Assembly (NCBI GenBank): GCA_963277665.1
Contig: OY728125.1
Coordinates: 1,718,284,889 to 1,718,348,888, forward strand
Reading direction: 5' to 3'
Source of the DNA: Viscum album
Lineage: Eukaryota > Streptophyta > Magnoliopsida > Santalales > Viscaceae
DNA length: 64,000 nt
Shown: one piece after another, positions 25,131 to 36,849 of the stretch
Numbering within the stretch: position 1 is the stretch's first letter
Layout of the letters: each line of letters opens with the position of its first letter
Notes under the pieces: model-generated
Told to the model about the DNA's origin: nothing
What the model saw: the letters and a program-made list of their open reading frames with translations, nothing else
Databases searched by the model: none
Translations under genes and position numbers: made by a program

Positions 25131-28100
25131 AGCTCTCATTATGAATTATAATTTGTTGAACAACCTCATGGGCTCTATCAACCGCCTATTTAGGTTGAGA
25201 TAGCTAAGAAACTCTAGCCTCCTAAGCTTTATGAAGTTCTTCTTTAGTAGTTCAAATGGTGGTTATCCCCTTCAATTGGGTTTCTCCAAGTGTTTGGTTC
25301 AATTTCTAGAGATTGTTATGAACATCATCCCATTTCAGTTAAAGATATACCAACTAATTCATGGATTCTATAATTTGTTGGCTAATTTCAATCGACTTCT
25401 TATCATGATCATCCTCGGCCTTCTCTACTGCATCTCAGAAGCTCTCGGTATTAATCATCCATTTAGCATCTTCTAAATCGTTCCACAACTTATGTTCTTT
25501 CTCTTGTTGGAGAGTGATCCCTTTTATTGCATTGTTGACTGGTAGATAATTAAATCCATCAGATTCCAATACTAAAAATTGTACTAGGAGTATGCTGAAA
25601 TGGGAAAATTTCTCATCTAATGGTTTATCATCAATTTTACTCTATATATGTCACCAAGTCTTCTTATGTGAGATTATAAGAGCATATTGCATATCTAAGT
25701 CTGAATTTGATTCATTTCCATGGGGTAATATGTACTCTAGAAACAGATCACTTAAAGAGTTGCCTTGTTCTGCATTTATCCAAACAGTATAAGCTTCAGA
25801 TTCTTCAAATTTCCGAGCCAATGAAGAAGCTTCTCTTTATGATATAACTGAGGGAGCTGATAACTGTACATAATAAATAATTATCATTCTTAGTTTTAGT
25901 AAAATGGAAGAAATAGCGTATGGTCTAGAAAGCCACTAACATTTACCTGTAATAAGTCATCCACGTGATTGGATTCATCCCATGTATTCTCCGTTTCATC
26001 AATTTGAGCATATGTTTCATGACAAGGGGAATTCTCCAGAGTTTTCCTAGTTTTTATAATTGAAGGCCCCATAACGGCTCTTAATTGTTGGGGGTCCTTA
26101 GTAGGTACTTCTCCAACATTAGCTGAAGAAGTATAGAGTGGAATTCCAGGTTTTCGATGATCCTTTAAAACATTTTCTAGAAACAGATCTTCATAAGTTG
26201 AAATTTTATGAGATGTATCAAGTAAAAGAAGAACAATTATATATGGAAAATGCATGAATGAGAACATACGTTCTTTCAATTCCTCATGAAAATCTCAAAA
26301 CTCATTGATAGAACATGGAATATCAGAATTTCGATTAAGGGAGTTCATAATTTCAGTGTTTTCAGATTGGAATGTTATGAAATACTCACTATTTAAGTTA
26401 TCAATCAAATGTTGGTTCATGCCCAAAATGGATTCCCTGACATTCTGTTATGTTGGTTCTTCAATTGGTACAACATCATCAGATCATTTCAGGTTTGGGT
26501 CAACATCAGTATATACTTTAGTCTACCATGGGTCTTCATTCATTCCTCCTAGAGCAACATGAATTTCAACATTGGTTGTTGTAGGATCCAGTGGAAAAGG
26601 AAACTGATATGAGAAATGATGAAAATAATAATATTAGTAAAGAATTTAATATTCACGAGAAATGTATTTGATATTACAATGTCTTTTATCTCTCCCAAAA
26701 GAGCTGAGAGAAGGTAAAAGGAAATGTTTAGATAATTTATGTACTAAGGTAGTAGGTCCATCAATATAAACCTATGTTCCTCCTTGGGATTCCTTCTCTG
26801 GTCTTAAAGAATCAGCTCTTAATCGCTTGAGAGTGGAGAGATATAAAAATCCTACAAGAGGATAAATGTGATTAGAAGAGTGTATCAAGAATTTTATAAT
26901 GCCCCGAGGATAGTATAAATACATACTCCTTCTGCAAAAACATCAGAATAATCTCATTCCCCTCTTGCATATCATTTCATATGCTTGAGGATTAATTGAA
27001 ACACTCATCTTGGTAGGATAATCCTAAGGTAATGGATGAGGATTATATGTCTCCATTATCCATGTCATGATTCTCGCTCTTGAATAATGTTCTAGAGATT
27101 TGGGAGGATCATTTGATTCATAGATGGGAGAGCCTATAGGCCCATACCTTGGTGACCTAAGAACCTGTTCGGAGGTTCCTTCCATTAATTCAAGCATCAA
27201 AATGCATTTCATAAAGATTAATTATGGTGAATGGTAAAGAATAATTAAGAAAAAATAAAATAAAAATTAGTTCTCAGTATTAACATAAATATCCCTTTCC
27301 TCGTTCAGTTAAATATTTACCCCTTAGTGTAATCCAAATTACATCATGTGTGATACTCATTTAGAGGATGATATTTTTTAATTAGTTGAATATATAAAAC
27401 CCAACAACTCTGTAATATACACATGTACATCATTTTGGTTGATATCCATATTTTAATCAAAAGGTACCTTAATGTCCCCAACATCCGATATTAAAATGCA
27501 ATGTTGGAGGAATTCCCATGCACCCCAATGTTCACTGGTCATGCCCTCCCAAAAATGAATGGTTAAAGGTATGAGATAATTTGATCTTGGTATGGTTGGA
27601 TGTGGAGAAAATTCAACACCTTTTGAATATTGAGCCACTTAATGCCTCCATTATTCTTCAGAAAGGTTAACTGATGGGATAAGAATCGCTTTTTTATGCC
27701 GGTGGCTGCATTTCCTTAGAGCTAGAGGTATTGATTATCTAGCACTAGTCTTCCTGGTATACCTCCTATGAAGATGTTTTGATGTCTCTGAAACCTCTGA
27801 ATCTTTTACATCATCTTTTTATTTGCTCTTCATACAATGATTTCTATGAAAAATAATCATTGTAGCTACCACTCGATATATTCCTTTTATAAATTACCCT
27901 TGAGGATATGAAGATGTCAGAGACTTGGCATATCTAGCTTCCAATTTTGTTTATGTATCTTATGTATGTAAGGTAATTGAATATTTGGTTGTGCCTAAGG
28001 CCATTAGAATCCACAATTGTACTGCTACCATTAGGCGTTTCTCATGTCTAGCATACGTGGGTGGAAAAGTCTTTGATTGTTGAATACATATGAATAGATG

Positions 28101-29690
28101 AGAAAACCTATAGGGGAAATAATCATAACAGATAATTTCACCATTAATCCTTGGTGATAATAAACTATCTCTAAATACCACCATATAAGACCTCAACTCA
28201 TAAGTTAATTCTTTACCATCATCAATAAATGATCCAGTTGGTGGGTTAGCAAAAGGAATGAAGTTTAATTCTCCTGATGCATTCAATTCCCTTATCACTA
28301 AATCAGGTCTAATGTTTTTAGGATGAATACCAGAATCATTCTTTAAAAATTTAGATAATTGGCCATTGGGGGATCTAACGGAATTCAACAATGAGTATAA
28401 AGAAAAGTGTGTCGTAATCCAGCCCAACAACAATTAGAATGGACCTAAAATTCTAAATAGAGCCCTTCCATTATATAAATTCACCCGGGAATAATAATTT
28501 CCTTCCAATATAGAAGTTTCCAATCCAATATACTTTCCTTCTACCAATTTAGTTGCGATGACAAATGTCCATTGTCTTACACTACCTCCAGACTCACGAA
28601 CTGGAAGTAAGTAAATGCTTAGTCACATGGCAAGGAAGGTGTCCAAGTGTATCTTTACATCAATACACAATTTAACTTTATAACCCTAGTTCTTATAGTC
28701 ACCTCTCTCCAATGTAGGCCAATATGTGCCTGAAATACCCTAGCAGTCTACAGAATGAAAAATAGTAGGACATCCATAGGTGGGACCATTCTTTGTTTCT
28801 GGTTCTAAAAAGCCTTCCATCCACACTCTAGCATGAATATCTTTCTTCTCTTGGGGTAAATTATTTATTATTTTAAATAGTTCATGAGCCAATGATGGTG
28901 TTAAGGTAACATCACCTCACATTTTAACTGGAGGAATAAACTCTTCATACATTTCCATGAGAATAGGAACCCCATCCTTTTGATAGATATCCCACAAACT
29001 AGTCCCGACTTCACTGTGCACCAAATGGAATGAATTCATTTGTTTCCTCCATCAACATAGAAATTCAGGAATGAAATCATATTTATAAACATAATTTTTT
29101 TTTCATACAAATAGCTTACTAAATGTAAACATTTGATATCTCTTTCCTAAATTCTTCACTGGTATGGCGCTCCAAAAATTCCCACATCCATTCTGGTTTT
29201 ACACCTCCTCCAGAACAAATTTTCCAGTATTCATTCCAACCATTAGACTAATCTTTTTGAGATTCTTGAATGTTTTAATCATTTCAATGTGGCCTTGTAT
29301 CTACAACATGATATTTCATATCAGTAAGTACAAGCACTATGATGTAGGATTGAACTAACAGGGATTGTTACCTTCTAAACTGGCATGCCCCTTATGGTAA
29401 TATTCATGAAATGACAGTTGGAGTATTGAAGAAACCAATTCTTTGGGAAGAATTTATTAATATATGGAATCTGGGAATCATGTAATAGTACTTTTCTATA
29501 AAAGGGTTGGTAGTGTCTTAGTGGATATTCAGATTGATACTTAATTAATCCATTCCATTTTCCATGAAGCGTACTTTCAAAAACATCATAATAATCTGCT
29601 CTGATGATCATCCTCATCTCATTTTGAAGAACATTAGCTTTTTCCATAGATGAAATTATGTGATCCATTTCATGAATATGAAATACCAAA
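25131..29690 (-). pseudogene. Antisense PMD and coiled-coil gene of element B, decayed
   Basis: The minus-strand frame begins at 29690 and runs opposite to gag-pol. Near 29200 it encodes PEWMWEFLERHTSEEFRKE. Near 29040, SFHLVHSEVGTSLWD and EMYEEFIPP fit the PMD core (GE-x-G-x-SLWD, then YEEF/YDE-x-x-P). From 28900 to 28440 the frame holds with four or five stops. It includes PVRESGGSVRQWTFVIATKL, the second PMD block. A 157-codon open piece follows (28433-27960). Further pieces lie at 27640-27450, 27212-27024 and 26279-25896. Codons 25872-25135 give an EK-rich coiled coil with DLEDAKWM and DAVEKAEDDHDKKS. Gaps that do not code between pieces may be old introns. It sits between integrase and the 3' LTR, like the PMD gene of element A. 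Function unknown. Confidence 0.65.
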
Positions 29691-30155
29691 CACCCAATAT
29701 TAGGTTGGAATTTTGAGATAATTTAATTTTAAACATTTGGAAAAAATGAAACACTTCGCATAGGTCCTATAATGAGGTTTGTTGCGTAGGTCCTTCGACA
29801 AGGGTCCTATCACAACTCAATTGATGAAGACCTTCACGTATCTCCATATCTAATTTTTTTTCACCATGATAAAATTTAATGGAAACAATACGAGATCATA
29901 ATGCATTGAGGCTAGATCAACAAGTAATGGAACAAGGGGAAAAAACATGGAAGCACGGGTGAACAAATTTGTAAAGGATTAGAACTATTTATAGAAAGCC
30001 TCATATCTCCATTACATGCCTACGCAAAAAAGCTACGCGGTATACCTACATGAAGTAGGTCCTTAGAAAACCTATGCAGTACTGAAATTAATCCATAGTC
30101 TTTTTTCAGAAATATTACCAGAGGACTCAATACTCTTTCAATTGGATCCAATCCT
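29691..30155. other. Element B, noncoding stretch before the polypurine tract
   Basis: No gene. It contains 13-bp units of the LTR type: plus-strand units in exact steps at 30021, 30034, 30047, 30060 and 30073, and opposite-strand look-alikes (GCATAGGTCC, GCGTAGGTCC) near 29757-29815. The 13-bp motif is therefore not limited to the LTRs. Confidence 0.5.
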
Positions 30156-30167
30156 GAGGGGGGGGGG
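30156..30167 (+). other. Polypurine tract of element B
   Basis: GA followed by ten G lies three bases before the TGATTG start of the 3' LTR. A purine run here primes plus-strand synthesis. The long G run is unusual for this role and may have grown by slippage. Confidence 0.6.
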
Positions 30168-30281
30168 ATTTGATTGACACAACATAGGAATTAAAAAAGA
30201 CTATGAAGGTAGCCCCGAGATATTTCAAAATTCCAAGACATTGTTTGATGAATTAAAAATAAATCCAAGGTTTCAATGTCC

Positions 30282-30412
30282 TATGCATCAAACCTACGAG
30301 GTTGACCTATGAAACAGTCCTTCTTGACAGACCTCTATTGCGCTATACTTTCTTAACCCCTACGCCGCAGACCTAATTGGAGGAACTACATGGTAGACCT
30401 TCATCGACGAAC
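30282..30412 (+). repeat. 13-bp repeat arrays upstream of the decayed TATA box (3' LTR)
   Basis: Exact 13-base steps occur at 30282, 30295, 30308 and 30321, and at 30361, 30374, 30387 and 30400. Typical units are TACGAGGTTGACC and TACGCCGCAGACC. The register is kept although unit sequence differs from the 5' LTR. Confidence 0.7.
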
Positions 30413-30677
30413 TCATAGTGACCATCGCCCCTCATTTTCTAAAAATAAGACCCTTAGGCTCCCCATTTCAGGTAATGAAAAGGTTAAAGGACTTCCTAAT
30501 GCTCCCATTGTGTAGCTATTTCACCTAGATCCTTTAAATTTCCATAGGTATCTATCTAAAAATTTGAGAGGAGAGATAATTAGATGTGATATTCATATTA
30601 TGAATGTATTTCACAATTTTAAGCTTATATAGGATTGGTTCCCCTATATGATGCATTTTTCAGTCATAATAATGGCC

Positions 30678-30755
30678 TTTGTGGTACACCTGTGTGGTAC
30701 AGCTATGCGACACAACTACGTGGCACTCCAACGCAGAGTACCTATGAGAAAGAGC
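30678..30755 (+). repeat. Six exact 13-bp units in the 3' LTR
   Basis: Units are TTTGTGGTACACC, TGTGTGGTACAGC, TATGCGACACAAC, TACGTGGCACTCC, AACGCAGAGTACC and TATGAGAAAGAGC. There is no indel over 78 bases. Confidence 0.8.
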
Positions 30756-32823
30756 TAGGTATAAGGCCTACATATCAACATAAGTACTATATTTATGGAC
30801 ACTAATGGTATTGTATCTCCTTACTTTTTTCCCTTATTTGAAAGGAACCAAGTCGAAGCCTCCACGAAAACCTCCTTACTCATTAAACCTTGTGGAATGA
30901 GACAATAGCGTGTATAATGTCTGGGTTTGTATATCCGCAGTCATTGGTTTTCCAAATTTGTTTAAAAATGGGGTTACATTAATGGAGTATCTTTGGTTTC
31001 ATATATCCACATTCACATGGAATTTTCTCCTAGGAACTTTGCTGGGAAGTTCTCTATTTGGAGGATTAGGGATTAGGTTCGTTCATCCTCTTTTTGTCTC
31101 TAAGTCCTGGAACCTCTGGCCTCTGGTAGGGAAGGTACGGTTTACACATGCTTTTCCAAGAAGGCAATGGAGAAGTCTCTCTCCCCTACCAAGATCCACG
31201 AGGGAATCCATCTAGGTGTAATCCCCTAACCCATCAAGTAGGAGGTTTCCGAATCGCTCCTCTCTACATCCTTCACATTCACTCATTCCATACAATGGAC
31301 CCTTGTCCAATGTAAAGAGAACATATGGAAGGCTCTTCACATTGCCCTCTTCCCTAGATGCCTCACCCTCTTCCATCGTCACTGCTTCAGGTGTGCCCTC
31401 TTCCACCAGCCGAGGAGGAAATATGTGGGTACCTTTTTTAAATATTTGAAATCCTCTTGTTTCTCACACCGATCATGACTCACTTGGACTGAGATATATG
31501 TCAGGATCCTAAATTTTTTACAATGTGACTTGAAGTACAAGGACTCTTATTCCTTTTCAAACCAGGATACGTAGGATGCCTTCTTGAAGGCCCGAGCTCA
31601 AAAGGGTGAACATCCAAAAGGGTTCACCCAATAATGTTCACTCTAATGGGAAGATATCATTCATAATCCTCTATGCGATGAATGAATTGTTATAAATATG
31701 ATTCCCATCATAATTAGGATATGTAGGAATCCTTCTCAGGGCCTAATATCATTTGATATCCTCATCATGAATCCAACCTCATTTTCCTTAATATGGGCAT
31801 CCTCCTTAGGAATAAGACCCAAATTAAACCCCCAAATTATCTAGGAATCCATTTCAAGAAGAAAGACCAAACACATTCATATCAGTGGAATATAATATAA
31901 TATGAGTCTTATTGAACTAAGTGGTTTTTGATTCCCATCCAATTGGGATACTTAGGAAGCCTCCTTGGGGTTCAAACCCAACACTTCAAATAAACCATAT
32001 TCTTCTTGGGCCGTATTACCAACTGGGTCTGATCATACATTGAAATCCATATCATTTCCTTGTTCCTTGGGATGATTTGGCATAAGTCCCAAACCAATAA
32101 TTTACTAAGTACACTTCACTTAGATGTCCTTATCACATGACATTAAACTGTATGGTTAGGTCCTTATCACATGACCTCCAAAGGTATGATGTGTCCCCTA
32201 AAGGGGAACCTAACTACGAGGGTTCTGATTCCTTTCACAAGGATACGTAGCTATCCCATTTTATGGGTACGATAACAAAATAAAAACAAACCTTCATCTC
32301 CATGGATGATAAGAAATTCTAGAGTTTCAAACTGAGTGGATTAAAAACCAGTACAATAATAATGATGTTTAGAGGAATCACTAAATAATATATGAGTGTG
32401 TACCATTGATGGAGAACCTCTAATACATACAGATATATCCATTAATGAATAACCTCAAATATATACAGGTGATTCCAAATTTCACACATGTTAATAATTG
32501 ATTGCAAATTAGAATGAAAACCTATGTTATATATGTAGAATTAATAAGGATTCATGAAAATATCATAATTTTTTTAAGAGTGTCATGGAGTGGACAATAA
32601 ATCCCCCCAAAATGGGTTGATGAGTCCAAACACCCATCCTCTCAACCAAAGGATGTTATTAAGTATCTTAATGTTTAAAAATAACGAATGTCAGCCTTTG
32701 GAGAACATGTCCCTTTTGGATAACGATCTATTAGATTTTTTTGGTTCCATGACTAAATACCTTGGAAACAACATGGAAGCATTGATTCTTAAACTAGAAC
32801 ACACGTTTCAAGGAAACAAACAA

Positions 32824-32828
32824 CCATG
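32824..32828. repeat. Probable target-site duplication of B, right copy
   Basis: CCATG, against TCATG on the left side. The placement depends on the LTR end being right to the base. Confidence 0.4.
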
Positions 32829-33050
32829 GTAGAGTTTTGGAATTACATAATGTTTAATGTCATGAAATATGGGCATGGAATTCCATATATCATAATTACA
32901 TATGGTAAGGATGTGGAATTCCATTCAGTTTAACATCTTGTTGTAAAGATGTAAGACCCCATTTAAGTGTAGTAATAATTTAGTAACATTCCATTTGTTA
33001 TAGCAGTGATACACTGCCAATCCATGGTGACCAATGATTAGGATCTATTA
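32829..33050 (-). repeat. Continuation of the element A 3' untranslated region
   Basis: Two more copies of the AGTTTAA-GTCATG-like motif (near 32850 and 32928) occur here, directly after element B. They join in sense with those at 6366-10860 if B is removed. Confidence 0.55.
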
Positions 33051-33059
33051 TGATATACC

Positions 33060-34250
33060 TTGTGAATGATATAAGGCCCTCCCTACATAGGATCCAACTA
33101 TGGTGGATTTCGCACAGTTATCATTGGTGTCTATATAGCTATAACCATATCACCTTTGAGGATGAATTAGAGATGATAATTATTGTTGAAATATATATCT
33201 ATCTTATTCAAGTGCCTCCATGGTTTATGAAAGTCACTAAAAATTTTATTGATGAAGGATTATAGTTAATATATAGAAGGAATTATGCTATATTTTCTAT
33301 CATCGCTTAATTATAGAATGATGTTCAGAGAAAAGGTAGCTAAATCTCAATGGGTAGGACTACCTTAGTTCTATACTACATTGAATATGGGGTCACCTAG
33401 GTGGAATTTTGTATCAACATCTAGTATACCCAATGATATTTTGGAGATTTTCAACCCAAATTTTCTATGATTTTCCCACCATGTTCTATAGAATATTGGA
33501 TAGGGTATTTTTTGCAGGCATCGATCTACCAATTTTCTTATGCATGGTAGGGAGACGTATGATTGGACCAAAAGCAGTACTAGGAATAAATCATCTTTAG
33601 ATTATCTAGCTAGATGTTGGTTCCATTATCATTTAATATGGAATAAGGGATTATTAATCCATAAATGTTGTGGGAGATCATGAATTCCCCAGCTAACTAG
33701 ATATTGTTTTCCTTGAGAGGAACCATTTCTTCCTCCATGGAAATGAAATATTTTGTGGTTAGAAGGATCATGCAATGGTGAGGTGTTTCTTATGGATTTG
33801 GTCTCACATCATCGGGTCTCCAAACCACAAGGTGACAAGAATAATTGGTTTTATAGAGAGTCATTGATATCCTATTTAAAAATTTGGTATGAATATGACA
33901 TGAATATCACCTCTTGGAGAACTGAACGTAGTCATGTACCATGTTGGGGAAAGAGTATCCCAACCCGAGAATCTAGTGGGAGAGTTTCAACCCTACATTT
34001 TGAGATCAATAAGAATAAAAATGAAATTCATTCATAACATGTGTAATATTGCCTCATTGAATTTAACAGATGATATTTCCATCCATCCTAATTTTGTAGA
34101 GAGTATGATCACGTTTGGGCCAACTCTAGAGGTTTAACTATGTTTCATGTTGATGGATTTTCTCATGATCAACTCTTTCCATTGGAAGAGTTCTAGGTTA
34201 GAGATACTTGATGAATGGATTCATACAATCAATTGATAATTCATCAATGA
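33060..34250 (-). pseudogene. Element A integrase remnant
   Basis: Reading the minus strand from 34250: PFIKYL and HTLYKIRMDGNIIC fit the Tat integrase start (YL...LYKRxxDGxLLRC). VMNEFH follows, then LGYSFPNMVHDYVQFSKR and YSCHIHTKF, which match the zinc-binding region GYxWPTMxxDCxxFxxxCxxCQ-H. Further on, DNGTN near 33628-33615 is the second catalytic Asp region. The frame changes many times, and several Cys and Trp positions are altered. The C-terminal part towards 33060 is too decayed to place. The enzyme would insert element DNA into the genome; this copy cannot. Confidence 0.6.
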
Positions 34251-34849
34251 GGGGATCCCGAGATACCGCTAACATGGTAATTTACCTTATGGATATCATC
34301 AATGTATCGACAAGTAGGTATGATGACACTTAGTTTCACCACAAGGATAAAAATGTCCTCCAAGTCAGTATCTACAAGAGAGGAATATTAACTTAACAGG
34401 GCTTCTTATTGATCAATCTATGACCAGGGAATGTGATTAACCTCTAGTTGAGATGGGGTCAGGTCTATTAACTAGCATGTGCATACCAGCAATGGAAAAT
34501 GTTTTGGATCCTTGGAACCATAGTCAATGTTTATATTCCTAATGAATAACTCTTAGTATCCGTTGATGCGAAATTGGGGATCATCAATATAATGGACCAG
34601 CTTGATACTAGTAATAAGAGCATGATATTATACTTTATTGTTGTCCCATCCTTTTGGTAGTGGAGAAATATAATACATCAGCCCACATGTTGGGGTGATG
34701 AAGACAATCCCCTATCTCAATTTGATGATTTTTGAATTATTGATCATTCAACCATTTAGACTCCATGAGGAACTTTAAAATTGAATCTGTCAATATATAA
34801 TAGCCTGAAAAATTGAGAGTAAGACCTCAAACGGTAAATTAAGATCGAG

Positions 34850-35245
34850 GAACTACTCTGGGGGATGGATGGGTGGCAAGGAATAATGCTAGAGCCTAAA
34901 ACTTGAGAACCATATGCATAATGAATCTGATGTCGAACTACTAAAGGATCACTATCTAATGAGCCAGATGTCCTGGAAACATATGGACATTTTATATATA
35001 CATTAACATGTCCATGTAGGAAACCACATATATCTCGTGATGTTGTAGACAATTTTGTAACATCTGCATGATGAAAACCCATGCAAGGCATATATTCTTG
35101 ATGGGAGTGTTTCTAGATTTCATTCCAATGATCATGCAACTGATATAGTATAAAATATTCTCAATACCATCATTATTATCATTGGTGAGAAAGGCATTGA
35201 GGGAAAATTCTATGGTAGTCACATAGAAGACCGACAACTTCCCTG
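34850..35245 (-). pseudogene. Element A RNase H remnant
   Basis: An open minus-strand frame (35261-34992) encodes GKLSVFYVTTIEFSLNAFL, then ENILYYISCMI, NTPIKNICLAWVF and YVVSYMDMLMYI. This is the Ty3/Gypsy RNase H order seen in Tat/Ogre: LxLYxxVxExSLGAxLxQ, then AIYYLSR, then ALxxAxxKLRxYL, then xxxxDPxKYI. A frame shift follows, and a HYAYGSQVLGSSII-PCHPSIP-like end corresponds to QKAxKGQALADFLAxHPxP. It would remove RNA from RNA-DNA hybrids during reverse transcription. Confidence 0.75.
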
Positions 35246-35261
35246 TGACATGTGGCATCAA

Positions 35262-36195
35262 AACCAGAGGTTATAGAAGTTGTTGTTTGACCTACTAGAA
35301 TGTGATTTGGAACTCTTCGTCCAACTAGTAGACAAACAAATTCATAATTATTTGGGATATGGCTTTAGAATTCAAAAAAAAAATTCATGATGAATTGACT
35401 CATGAAGGTTATGTGTCCATGGAGGTCTCAGAGCTCACAGAGGTTTCACAAAGAAGGCATATAACCGATGGACTTGAATTTCTCTATTTAAATCACTATG
35501 CCACTATAACTGACCAACAATATATTTTTCCAGTAGGAAACCCCAAATGCACCCTTAAAAGGGTAAAACTTCAGATAAAGGGAGTGGAGGAAGAAGAAAA
35601 TGTTCTCAATATCTCATAGATGGTATTGTCACTTGTAGGATTTGGACAAAAATCATCCAAATAGCATTTCACTAACATAAAAAGGATCAATTATAATATG
35701 CAGAACCTGGAACATTGAAATGTGGATCCCACATTCTTCAAACTGAAGGAAATTACAAAATATCATAATGATCCTTACAGTTCTCTAAATGTTATATACT
35801 CTTCATCTTTAGGGGCCATCCCAATCATACTGTACATAGAATTCCCATCCATGAATGAGAGATCATAGAACCTAGTGGTTCCATCGATCAATATATCTTT
35901 CGTGGGAAGGGGAAAAGTATCTTTTGGGAAATTGTAGTTAATGTATTGGAGGTCGATTCTAGCTATAATATATCTTTTCTTCTTATTAACTCGAATGGTT
36001 TTTAGTGCCTCATGGGGTTTTCAAATTCCTTGATTATGTTGGTATTTAGGATGCTTTAAACATTGGACTCAACCATGGTACCATGAGAGGGGTTCATTTT
36101 TTTCAGGGATGGTTGAACCCATGATGGCGTGATGGGAGACCAAGGTGGAAGATAAGGACCTAAGGGTCTAGTCCTGAAATATCTTTGTAGCTCTA
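35262..36195 (-). pseudogene. Element A reverse transcriptase remnant
   Basis: From 36195 on the minus strand: DISGLDP and FHLGLPSR (the entry DMPGLDP...HHL of Tat RTs). Then ARIDLQYINYNFPKDTFPLP (the VDFRDLNxACPKDxFPLP motif) and RFYDLSFMDGNSMYSMIGMA (LSFMDGxSGYNQIxMA). Next come ISFSLKNVGSTFQ (the MPFGLKNAGATYQ motif) and YLDD at 35663-35652 (the catalytic YVDD/YLDD). LLRVHLGFPTGK corresponds to KCxFGVxxGKFLG. The frame has several stops and shifts. The order of motifs is complete, which makes the identification strong although the copy is dead. Confidence 0.85.
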
Positions 36196-36849
36196 ATAAA
36201 ACACATCATGATGTGTCATTGAGAAATTTACATACCACAACTGCTCCTCTATAGGGATGGATACACTGATCAATGTTTACCTTGGATATTCGTCAACACT
36301 AATATTCACCTAAACCAACTCATCGATGATGGTGGATACTCCCTATTTATGTTTTGGAGGAGAATCATCCAAATCCTCTTCATTGTCTAATGCAGTAGAA
36401 TTTTTGGGAGATGTTGGTTCATCTATGAAAAATAATTTTGGAGGAACACTAGTGCCTAATTGGGACGATATACTATCCTCATTGAGGAAATACCACTATA
36501 CTAAAACCATTATGATGGAAGATGTTGAACCTATGCCATTCGGCCTCTAACTGAGGGCTCAACACCTAATGATGTCAAGAATTTTTTAAATTTCAGTCTA
36601 TGATGGATCAACCCCACTCAAAAAAACATGAAATTATATGTATATTTCAATCCATGGGATTAAAAACATGATACCATATAATATTTTGGGGTTCTTGTAT
36701 CACTCGACTATGACCTGTGTATGAGTACATTATAATCATCTTACATTCATTGTATCCAAGAACATATCATCTTATCTTCCTGAAAATAATGAATAAGTCT
36801 AACAAGGTTGGAATTGTGGCCTCCAATCAGTGAATTGGCATGATGAAAG

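Larger units (their letters stand above)
10861..32823 (+). mobile_element. Element B: Tat/Ogre-type Ty3/Gypsy retrotransposon, about 22 kb
   Basis: Two LTRs of about 2.65 kb match each other (10861-13520 and 30171-32823). A primer site follows the first and a polypurine tract precedes the second, so the element reads on the plus strand. Inside are gag, protease and integrase remnants in order. RT and RNase H are missing between protease and integrase. A repeat-rich 3' region and a long antisense PMD gene precede the 3' LTR. It interrupts the 3' untranslated part of element A: the same short motif continues on both sides. The coding parts are full of stops. Confidence 0.8.
30171..32823 (+). 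repeat. Element B 3' LTR
   Basis: It matches the 5' LTR over its whole length, with many substitutions and small indels. Both LTRs retain the 13-bp arrays (30282-30333, 30361-30412 and 30678-30755). Divergence by eye is well above 15 percent, so B is old. Confidence 0.75.

Noticed and set aside
36520..36600. MPFGL on the plus strand as an RT motif
   Set aside because: Only this short match is seen; neighbouring residues do not fit, and the true RT with all motifs lies on the minus strand at 35262-36195.
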